Part shown: one piece after another, positions 43,901 to 55,900 of the stretch
Layout of the letters: every line of letters begins with the position of its first letter
How positions within the stretch are numbered: the stretch's first letter is position 1
Origin: Talaromyces rugulosus
Lineage: Eukaryota > Ascomycota > Eurotiomycetes > Eurotiales > Trichocomaceae
Length of the DNA: 64,000 nucleotides
Reading direction: 5' to 3'
Assembly: GCF_013368755.1 (NCBI RefSeq)
Contig: NC_049565.1
Span: 558,001-622,000 of the forward strand
The notes under the pieces: generated by a model
Database searches by the model: none
The model's input: only the letters and a program-made list of their open reading frames with translations
What the model was told of the DNA's origin: nothing
Program-made: the position numbers and the translations under genes

Positions 43901-46900
43901 AGGTGGCCTTCGGGGTGGTCTGCGTCGAGTGGCACGAATGAACCGCCTGCTTTGAGAACAGCGAGCATTGCCACGTTAGCCCAGAGAGATTTGCGGAACA
44001 GCACAGGGACAAAATGGCCACGGCCAACTCCAGACAAGACTAGATGATGGGAGAGACGTGATGATAATACGTCTAGTCTTTTGTAAGTCATCCTTCCGTC
44101 CCATGAGTCGATTGCTAGGGCATCTGGTTGATGGCGAGCAATATCTTGTATCGTTTGACAGACGAAGCGGTCCGGTCCAACGGGCTGATGCAGATTCTTG
44201 TTCCATGTCCAAATATCACTCAGATCTTGGTCAGAAGTGTAATTCAACGAGGCCACAGTATCAGGTAGACCGGTTTGAAGGATTCCAGAGATCTGTTGTA
44301 TCATGTGTTCCCACAAATTGATCAGGCGATGGACTTGTGTGCTTGAAATAAGCGTGGAATCAAAACTGGCACGAACAGTTACGGTATCGTTGATCGGCAC
44401 AACCTCCATCATCAAGCCATACTGATTCAACACTGAGTGCTGGTTAGGAAAGCCTTCGACTCGTGTCTCATCAACTTCCTCCATTATATGCTCCTTATTA
44501 CTACCCCCACGAACATTCTGGCTTCTCCTATGCGGCTGAAGTACCAGCACATTCTGGAAACCGCAGGCTGTCCGACATGCCTCGTTGATGGACCGTATAT
44601 TCTGGATACCGATATGCTCGTGCGGAATCCAGCCAGCTGTCATTTCCTGGATTTTCACCACAAGTTCGCGCACCTTCAGATTCCCGTTTACATCGATTAG
44701 AATAGGTACGGTAGTCACAGCTGGTCCAATGACTTTGTCTATCCCGTCAATTGGAGCATTGCGACCTGTGAGGATTGTTCCCAACAAGACTTTTTCGTTG
44801 CCAGTAACATGCGATACTACAGCAGCCCAGCTGCCATAGAGAAGCCCCGAGAGGCCAATATTTGTTGAGGTTGCGCTAACGTCTGTAGCAATTGTCTTCT
44901 CTAGGTATGTTTCCGGTCTTGGGTCGTAGTTATGAGATGGGAGGGATGGGAAGACAGCGCCGTCTTCCGCGCCTGCAAGTTGTTGAGCCCAGAAGGCCTT
45001 GGAGTCTTCTTTTCGTTGTGTCAAGATGTATTTTACCAATGGTCGCATGTCCAGAGGTTTGGTCTCCAATCTTTCACCGGAGTATGCTTTGCGGACGTCA
45101 TCTTCAACAATGGGAAGAGTCCAACCGTCGTATGTAGCGTGATGAATAGTCCAAACGAGATAACGTTTTCTATCGGGTCCATGGATAATCGCCCACTTAG
45201 TAAGTCGTGTTCCCGGTCCCATATAGACACTATCAGCATGCTGAAGAAATGCATACATGCTGTCATATGAGTCCCATGCAATTGACTGCTCGTCTACGAC
45301 CACCTGGCTGACACCGTAGCTCTCAAGGTCAACCAGTCGAGTACGTAGAATGCGGTGCATGTGTGCCACACTTGTCCAAGCAGCACGAAGTCTACTTTCA
45401 TCGACATTCTTAGGAACTTGGTATAACCTCATGCTGGTGAAAGAGCCGGGATATCTGATACTAGCAGCCAGCATACTTTCCTGCAGAGGCGTGCATGGGT
45501 ATACGTCCTCAATTTTCTCATGAGCGTCAACACCGCACTTGACAGCAATCTCTGAGCGAATAGACTCAACATCTGGTGAGCCTCCAAGCAGCTGGAAGGG
45601 CTGCACGTTGAACGACTCTGGTGTCCATTTGTTTCTATTCTCAAAATTCACGACTAAATCGGACAATTTGGGCGTTGCAAAAACGTCCGCCACGCGCAGG
45701 TCGATGCCCATCTTTCGAGCACTAGCTACCAGTTTCATTGCCGAGATTGAGTCACCGTTGAGATTGAAGAAATTATCGTCTGCTCCAATGTGTTCCACCG
45801 GGATTCCTAGAACCGCTGACCATAGCTCCTGCATGGCCGTTTCCTTTGGAGTAGAAGGCTTTCGACGGATAATTTGCCGGTTTGAATACCCTCTGTATAC
45901 ATTCTCAGCTTTCGCTGTGTCGGCTAGTTCTATAAGTCTTTTCCTGTCGATTTTGCCGTTGCGCGTGCGCGGAAGTGTTGTGATAAAATAGTATACAGAG
46001 GGAACCATGTATTTGGGAAGTACAGCTTCGATCTGTTCGTCAAGATGTTCCAGTGCGTTGATGGCTGTTTGTTTAGGGCTTGAAAATTGACAAATGCCTG
46101 TCGTATCTGTCTTGCCAGTGACGAGGAAAGCTGCCAGTCGTTGGTCCTCGCCAGAGCTTGAATGTCCCAGGATACCACAAACAACTGGTCCGACATGGTC
46201 TGCTAGGAATTTGCTGACATGATATTGGACCTCTTCAAGCTCGATACGCTGACCATGTAGTTTGACTTGGAGATCCTTGCGAGAAACAAAATGGATATTT
46301 CCATCTTCGTCATATCGTGCCAGATCTCCAGAAAGAAACGCTTTTCTGGAGCTTACACTCTGTCTTTGCTCACTTGCAGGATGCAAACTTGGAAGGTTGA
46401 GCGACAGGTATGATGCGCTAGTCAGCTTTTCATTACCGTAGTAACCTTTGCCCACAATCGGGCCTTCAATCAAGATCTCACCCACTGCCCCAACGGGCAT
46501 CAGTCGGCGATAGTTTTGCGGGTCGACGATCCAAACCACACATGCAGAGCCCTTTCCGATGCCAGCAAGGGGAGCTTTGGCGTCTATGCCAGGGTTTATG
46601 GTTGAAACAGACGTACATTCTGATGGCCCATAGCAGATAACCACTCGTGCTTTAGGCTTCCACAACTCAAACTCACGCGGGTCCACCGGTTCTCCGGACA
46701 GGATAAGTGTTTCAATATCGGGAAGTTGACCCGGGTCAAGTAACCGGGCAACCGATGCTGTGAGCTCAATGAGAGTTGCAGCGGATTTGATTAATGCCCC
46801 GGAAAGGTCGTTTTGTCTTTCCTCTTCGTTTGGAACAACGAGCGTGCCCCCGACACTGAGGACTTTGAATATCATGTTCCAGCTCACATCAAAGCTATAT

Positions 46901-49900
46901 GAGGCAAACTCGAATGCTCGTGTGTTCTTGGTGAATCCAGATTCTGCCGTTTGGTATTGGACGGCCGATGAGAGTGCTCGGTGTGTTTGCATGACACCCT
47001 TCGGTGTTCCAGTGGTACCAGATGTAAAGAGAATGCAGGCGTTGTCGTCGAGCTGAGCCAAGTCAGGGTGCTGGAAATCCTCAGCTGTACCAGGACCAGG
47101 CTCGAGACATGCTTCAATCAGAACATGGTTCTCGGCAAGACTCTCAGCCATTTCTCGAACGGACCCATCAGTAAGGATGACCTTTGGCTTGACTTGATCT
47201 ATCACAGCCAACAGTCGATTTAGTGGCTGTTTTGAATCCAGGGGTAAGAAAGCTGCGCCTGTTTTTAGAACAGCCAATGCTGCTACAGGAACATAGCCGG
47301 ACTTAGGCGAGAGAAGAGGAATGACTGAGCCTCGGCCTACCCCATGTTTGTGAAGCTGCAATGAAAGAGAGTATGACAATTTGTCCAATTGCGAGTATGA
47401 TATTTTCGAGTCCCACGCGTCAATAGCTATTTTGTCCGCATGCTCATTTGCGCTTCCCAGAATTACTTCATGGAGAAGGCGATTACTTGATGGCGGAATA
47501 TCGGGGCTCCATCTCAATATATCCTCGAGGTCTTCCCTTCCTAGACCGCCAATTTCGGAAATAGGTGCATTTTTGTTAAACGAGGAAAGCACATTCTCCA
47601 ATCGGCCCGTAAGACGCTCGATTTCTCGCCGGTTGAGGATGGCTGGGTCATAAACAACCTGCAGGTCGACATGGATTTTCGAAGGGAAGACAAACAAGAC
47701 CAATGCGAATGTGTGGAAGGCTTCTCCTTCTTTGCTCTCGACTTCATAAGTCGAGGTTTTGATTGCATCAGCGTCTTCACTGCTCGATTCTGAGCTGGGC
47801 GTGATAACAATGAGTGTCTGAACTTTACATGCATTCCGTGTATCTTCGTTGATTTTCTCGATATTCTTGATTCCAATATGCTGATATGGTGCCATATCGG
47901 CTGTGTCTTTTTCAACGCCATCCAATAGCTCGAGAGCTTTCTGATGCTCGTTCTCCAGCTGTATGCGGATCGGTACTGGAGTGATTGTTGGACCAACTAC
48001 TTGCTCGATCCCCTCGACTGGAATATTGCGTCCAGCAAGAGTCGCAGCAAATACAACATCTTTGGAACCGGAAATTTTAGAAATAATCAGTGCCCACGCA
48101 GCGTGCACTTTGGCCTGCAGGTTCCTGAGAAACCTACCGTCTGGGCGGATTGTGCGATTGAATACCTGTGTTGGCCGCACCTGATAATGTGCTGATGGCA
48201 ATTGTGGGTAGACGTTGACAGAAGTACATCCTTCAAGACGAGTTTTCCAAAACTCTTGTGCTTTTATGGGATCTTGTGAGGTGATATAACGAACAACTGC
48301 GTTGAAACTGGGTGGCCTGTGGATTGTACGTTCCTGATATGCCCGACGGAGCTGCTCATCGATGATCAAGACTGACCACTCGTCGTAAAGGGCATGATGT
48401 ATTGTCCACGCAACTTTGGAAGAGTCCGTATCATGAATGATGGCTAGTTCGCATAATGAACTACCTAAGTCTCTGTTCGAGGCTGTGGACGAGTCGATAT
48501 ACGACTGCAGGCTGTTATACTCGTTCCATGTATGTCCTTTGGTGATGACTTGAACCAAACCGAGATTGTCAACCTCGACAAAACGCGTGCGCAGAATTGC
48601 ATTAGTGTTTATGACTATGTCCCACGCTTGCACTAGCTTTTCAACGTCGATGTTTGCTGGGACCTCATACACCGACCGCTTCATATAAGCTTGAGGTTGT
48701 TTCAGAGTCAAGGCAACAAGCTCTGTTTGCAATGGTGTCGATGGGTAAATATCTTCAATCTCATTCACAGGTATACCACAGGTGGCAGCGACATCGACCA
48801 ATATTTTCTCGTGGTTGGATGAATCTACCATGGAAAACGGGATTGGCGAAGTCGATGGCGCTTGCAGAGATCTAATCCTGAGTGCCATCGCTGATAGTTT
48901 GGAATGATTTTTAATATCACCGATAGTCAAGCCAAGATCCTGTTTTCGCGATAGATTTGACAGTTTCATAGCCGTAATGGAGTCGCCGCCCACGTCAACA
49001 AAATCAGTATCTGGTGAAAGCGATATGTTCTTTTGGCCAAGAGATGTAGCCCAAAGTGAACCCAGTATAGTTTCGTTTTCTGTAAGAGGTCCATACAGAC
49101 ATTCAATACTGCCTTCGTTCTCTTGCTCCATGGATGTTAATAAAAGCTCGGGACCTAATGATCTCAAATTTAGACGGTCTACTTTGCCGGACTTGTTCCT
49201 AGGGATATCGGCAATACGAAGAAAGAATTCGGGCACCATATACGGTGGAAGCCGCTTGCTGAGATATGCTCTGGTGGAGTGTGTGTCTAACTGGTCAGCT
49301 GCGGACAAAGCACAGAACGCCACGAGCATGGGTCGACTAGAGGATGGGTGAATGACAACTTCGCATATGGTTGAAACATGTGGTAAAGCTCGCTTGAGGT
49401 GATACTCAACCTCACCCAACTCGACTCGCTGGCCTCTCAGTTTCACTTGTGTGTCTGCGCGTCCCATGTACTGGAGTGTGCCATCATAACAGTACCTGGC
49501 TAGATCTCCGGTTTTATAGACCCTGCCTCGGCGCCCAGAATACCTCTTAAATCCACGTTGAAGGAATTCTGGATCTTGTATAAACACCTTTGCAGTTCTG
49601 TTGGGTAGGTTGTGATAACCGGATGTTACCAGAGGACCTTCATTTACCAGCTCTCCCACCGCTCCAATGGCCATTAACTGGTTGTGGTTGCTTGGGTTGA
49701 CAATCCATGACCTCACACCGATACCTCTGCCAATATTTGATGCAGATTCTGGAACAATTAGCCTTGCGAATATACATACTGGCGTCGTTTCTGTAGGTCC
49801 GTATCCTCCCCAGAGATCTAGTGAATCTCTCCACATAGACACATCCAGAGGAGTCACTGCTTCTCCTCCCAAGTACAATCTCTTCACAGTTGGGACTTCC

Positions 49901-52900
49901 TTTGGGTCTAGCGTGCGAGCCACAGATGGCGTTAGAAAGAGTGCAGTACTTTTGAAGGCTGTGATGCTGCCTGCCAGATTGCTAATGCGATCTTCGATGG
50001 ATGGAATGCAAACGCTGGCTCCAGCGATGAAACCAAGATAGAAATGCCATATGTTTGCATCGAAAGCATGCGACGCGAAATCATACACTCTGTCCTCGCG
50101 AACCCAGCCAAGTTCTCGAGTCTGAGCTACGGCAGCCGAGGCAATATTTTTATGCGTTACCTTTACTCCTTTAGGTACGCCAGTGCTTCCAGAAGTAAAG
50201 CAAACATACATCACGCGATCGGTATTTCGCGGTGAGGCCTCAATGATGGGATGTGTTTTGAGTGCGCTGAAGTCTTGGTAGGTATTTTCATTGACAACAA
50301 GAACATCGTTGCCCAGTCTTTGCGCCAAACCAACTTGCGATGAGCTGCTAAGAAGTAAATGCGCACCCAAGGTTTTAGTAGTTAATTTTAATCTGCTCTC
50401 AGGAAAAGTAACATCCATGACCCAAAATGCAGCTCCTGTCTTTATGACTGCTAACATTGCAACGGGTACCAGAAAAGACTTTTCAAAACAAAGAGGCACA
50501 AAAGTATTGATGCCGACTCCCTTGGCAATAAGTTGTGCAGCTAGGTTGTCTGAGTATTGGTCGAGCTCTTTGTAAGTCATTTGACCATCGTGACCTATAA
50601 CGGCCGGCCTGTATGGATCCTCTTTTGCGTTTTGGGCAATCAGTTCGTGGATGAATGCGTCGATAGTCTCTGCCGGCGTTGCATTCCACTCCCAGATCTG
50701 CGTTAGATCTTGGTCACTAGCCGCGTCAAGCTCTCTAACAAAAGTATGTAGCGGCAAGTCACATACAGCCGAGAAAGTAGAATGGAGTTGGTTTAGAACT
50801 AGATCGACATACCCTCGTGAGATCGCTTGTTCTTGGAAAACAGACTCTATCACAACACTTGTTGTCGTTAGACTCAAGTATATGAGTAGATGATTAGTGT
50901 TGAAGTTTCGAATATCATCAATCGTGTCGTCGGTCTGGAATATCGAGCCGTCGTCAACTCCGTCCTCTGCTTTTCGGAAAACGAGGAGAGTCTGGAAATT
51001 ACAAGCCGCGCGAGCATCTTCACTGACACGGGATATATTCTGAAGACCAAGATGTTCAAACTCTTGCATTTGAATGCCATCCTCTCGCACAGTGTCCAAA
51101 AGTGATTTGATGGTCTGCTCCCGGTCAACATGCAGCAGGATTGGGGCTGATGCAATAGTTGGACCGGGGATTTTGTCTACATCTTTCACAGGAACATTAC
51201 GACCAGGACGAACTTCGCCAAAGACAACAGCCTCGCTGCTAGTGTGCCGAGCCATGACAATAGCCCATGCAGCTCTCAGCAGAACTGCTGGTGAGTACCC
51301 TGCAGGTATTACCCGAGATAAATCAAATTCCTTGCTCGTCAAGCTGTTTCGTGAGTTTCCGGATAGGGACATGGGTGTTTTTGGGAAGAACGAAGCATTC
51401 GAGGCGCCAGATAAATAGTCCCGCCACCACTTTGCACTCGTACCCTGTTGTCGCTGAAGAAAGTCCACAAAGACATTGTAATTGGGTATGATTGTGTTGA
51501 GCCTTTGGGAATGGTAATATTCGGAAACCTGGTGAAGGATTAGGTCCATAGTCCAGGCATCATAAACAGCATGGTGCATTGTCCATATAAGAACATAGGA
51601 AGGTGGCGTTGTTGAATCATCGCGAACAACTCCAAATCGAGAGAGCTCATTCCCTAGTCCCATGGGAATTTTTGTTGTTTCGCGAATATAATCCTCTGTA
51701 CTATTGTACCAATTCCATAGCTGTCGTTTTTGCCGAACAACCACTTGGAAGAGCTGTGCATCCTTGGACTGGACAATCCTAGTTCGTAAGATGCTGGTTG
51801 CGCCAATAACAGCATACCAAGCTCCCAGCACACCGTCGATATTTAGATCATCACTAAATCTCAACAACTTATGCTGCACGTAAGCTGACGAGTCAGTTGC
51901 TGTCAGTGCAAAGACTGCCTCCTGAAAAGCTGTACAGGGATACACGTCCGTGATTGCATCGCGAGAAACATTACAGACGGTAGCTGCTGTCGAAACCAAG
52001 GAATCTACTGATGATGTTATTGGAACAAGCGAGAATGGGTGGATTGTGTTCGCAATACTCTCTTTTTCCACAACTTCGGCGAGCTGGCTGGACAGTTCTT
52101 TGAGTTGTGAGTGTCGGAACACGCTTGCAACGGTCAACGACAATCCGATTTTTTGAGAGTGCTTCACCATACGCATCGCGGAGATAGAATCGCCACCAAG
52201 CTGAAAAAAATCACTTTGGGCTGTGATCTTCTTCACATCAGTCTTTAGTACACTCGACCATATCTGTGCCAAAGTCTGCTGTTGCGGAGTAAGTTCCGTG
52301 TCTCCGGTATCAGCTTCATTCTGTTTAAGTTCGTAGATCTGATCCCACGAGATACCAGAAGCACGCAATTTCAAGAGATTACGATCAGCCTTTCGTGTTG
52401 TTGTTAAAGGAATATGGGAGGTTCGCAAAAACAGCCCAGGGATCATGTAGGAAGGAAGTGTACTTTTTAGGGTTTGTTTCAACCCCAGGGGAGGAGGAAT
52501 AGGCTCAACTGTCAATGTGACATCCTTGTCTAGAGACTTTGGATGATCATCCTTTGAAGCAACGAGGAATGCAGTTAGAACCATTGTTCCGTTAACGTCA
52601 ATAACATCAGCGATTACTTCCGTCAGCGAAGTGTCCGCCTGTTTAACATGGAACTCAACCTCGCTCAATTCGATGCGCTGGCCATTCAGTTTGGCAAACG
52701 TTGAAGCTCTGCCCATGTATACTAATTTCCCATCAGGTCGATAGCGGGCCAAATCTCCGGTTCGATATAGATGGCCTTTTCTGCCAGCCACTGAAGCAGA
52801 GCCTTCAGTCAACCACGATGGATCACGGATAAAACTATGATTCGAGTCATTCAGGTATCCTGGGCTGACAATGGGTCCTTCAATAACAAGTTCCCCTACG

Positions 52901-55900
52901 GCACCAATTGGGGTTAAATTGTCAGTTCCAAGATCCACGATCCATGTTGCGCAGGCCACCCCATAGCCAATGTCCGCTGCGTTATCGACACTGGCAATCG
53001 TGCCGTTGACCGTGCAAATCTGACATTCAGCAGGGCCATAGGCATTTATTAGGTCGACTTTCTTGCCCCATTGCTGTACGATATCTTTGCTAATCGCCTC
53101 CCCACTTAGAACGAGGATTTTGAGTCCAGAAACAGCAGATGGATCAATTAGACGTGCGACAGACGGGGTGATATCAGTCCAATTGGCTTGTAGTTGCTGG
53201 AACGAGCCTTCAATATTGTTTTTTCGGTCATCTTCGCTTGGTACGCAAAGACATGCTCCCAGACTTAGTGCCATCAGTGCATTATGAACCGCAATATCGA
53301 AACTATAAGAGGCAAAGTCGTATATCCGCGAATCCTCCGTGATCTTCAATTCCCGCGCATGATGTGCAATGGTCGAGGAAAAGTTTTCGTGTGTAATAAC
53401 GATGCCTTTCGGGATACCAGTGCTTCCAGAGGTAAATACAATAAACGCAGTATCAGAGGGCTGAGATTGGGCATCTTGTTTGAATGTACTATTGGTGCTG
53501 TCTGTGAGATCCTGCGACCTGTGGTCGCAAAGAATGACTTCTTCACATAGTTCCGATGCCAGTTCTGCGGCCTGACTGTTGGTAACAATGCATGTAGCGT
53601 TCACCTGGTCAACAATAAGTTTGAGGCGTTTCTTGGGCTGGTTGCTAATGTCCATTGTAACAAAACCGGCCCCTGTTTTCAAGATGGCGAGCATCGCGAC
53701 TGTTGCCCACATGGACTTTTCCATGCAAATGGGAACCAAGCTACCACGGCCAATACCTTTGCTCTGCAGGGAATAGCTGAGACGTGATGAAATCTCATCC
53801 AGCTCGCCGAAACTTGCACTTCCGTCCCAGGCTGCGATGGCTTGCCTCTTTGGTTGCAGGCTAACAGTTTGGCCTATGATATGGTGTACGCTCTCCTTTA
53901 CTGGGGGAGATATATGGCCATTCCACTGCCAGATCTTCTCAATGTCGCTTACACTAGCCAAACGCAAGTCTCTCAAGCTATGCGCCAAATTGTTGCTGCG
54001 ACCAAGTTGCTCTGCTACATTCACAAACTGATCCAACAAAAGGTCGGCATCGGCGTGACTCAAAACCCGAGAGTCATAGCTGGCTTTTATCTGGAGCTGT
54101 TCATTTTTCTGCGTGATGATAATCATCAAGCTATATTCGTTGAAGTTTGCCAGCGTAGCACTTAACGAGTCATCCAGTTGTTCCAACTTTTCCTTTAGCT
54201 CTTGATCCGATGGGCTTAATGACTTTGATATATTAACGCTTGACTCTCCCGGGGGGTCGACAATAAAAAGTGTCTGGAACTTGCTCCCTTCCCGTGTAGT
54301 TGCGTTAAGTCTTCTGATGTTGTGCAGGCCCAGGTTCTCAAAAGGCATAGTTTCCGAGGCTTGGTTCTGCACAGTTCTAACGAAGTTACTCACGCTATCA
54401 TTACGGTCAATTCTCACGCGTACTGGAATTGTTGATATGGTAGGGCCAAGAAGATCATCGATGCCTTGGATCGCCACATTGCGACCAGACACAGTTGCTC
54501 CAAAAATAATGTCATCATTTCCGGACAATTTAGATACTAGCAAGGCCCACGCAGCTCTCAATAATGAAGGTACTGATGTATCTTGATTCGCGTTTGAGGG
54601 GACAGGGACATTTTTCGATACTACAGAATCGGCTCTAGGCTCTCGAGCTCCATTCAGTAGTGGGAATGCTGTTGCCTTTTCTGGGTCTACTAGTTGACGT
54701 GTCCAGAACTCTTCTGCTTGTTTGTAGGGAATGGACAGGACATGTTTGACAAAGACATTGAATCCTATTCTAGGTTGAATTCGGACTCCATGATATGCCC
54801 GGAAAACTTCTTGACCTAACAGTGGGATAGTCCAACCATCATAAACGGCGTGATGCATAGTCAGGACGAGGTGGCTTAAGCCGAGATGACGCACAATACT
54901 CCAGCGACAGAGCTCTGTGCCTAGTCCCAACTTATTTTGACTGTCTTCTGTGAGGTAAGTGGCTAGCGGTTGTGTTTTGATGGCCCCAAACAAGGGTATT
55001 TCGCGCAAAACCACCTGTAAGAGGCCATTGGATTCTGTATCAACGATTCTAGTTCGTAGAATAGGATGAACGGCTATGACACGCTGCCACGCTTGTGCAA
55101 GACGTTCAATATCAATATCCTTTGGTAGTTCAAATATCCCCCGGCCAACGTACTTTGTCGAATTCAACATCTCTGCTGAAATCAAACCTTCTTGCAATGG
55201 CGTGCACGGATAGGCGTCTTCTATGTCATCAATTCCAATTCCATATAGAGAACTTATTTCTGCGAGACCATCTTCTAACTTAACCAGTGAGAATCTTGCA
55301 GGTGGTTCAGGAAATGATATAGAAGACCATTTTGCTTGTTTTGACAGAGCAGAAAGCTGTGGATACCCAAATATCGTTGCAACATCAAGTTGAATACCAA
55401 CCCTAGAAGCGGCACTGACCAACTTGATAGCGGATAACGATTCACCGCCGTGAGAAAAGAAGGTATCTGAAGCGTGGATCGACTTTATGTCGATGTGGAG
55501 GACATCGCTCCAAATACGCTTCAACACCTCCAGCTTGTTGTGCTGCTCCTGGTGTTCTTTCTGCTGAGTGGCAATTTCTCTAGGGTCTTGAGTACTTCCA
55601 TTGACATGACCATTTCCATTGGTGCTTGGCTCATCAACCGTTTTGTTTTGCCATACTATCCATTCACTTGTGGGCAGGGATAGTCCCAACTGCTTGAGTC
55701 TTCTATGATCAACCTTGCCCGACAGAGTGAGTGGGATAGAGTCTATTTTTGTATATGCACTTGGCACCATAGATGGAGGTAATCTTTTTTGTAGTTCTGT
55801 GCCGGCGCGATCAACCAGCACTCTCAGTCTTTTTGATATTTGGTCCTTTGGCTCGTCGATGGTATTAACTACCAGGAATACGACAAGAAGCTCCGCTCCA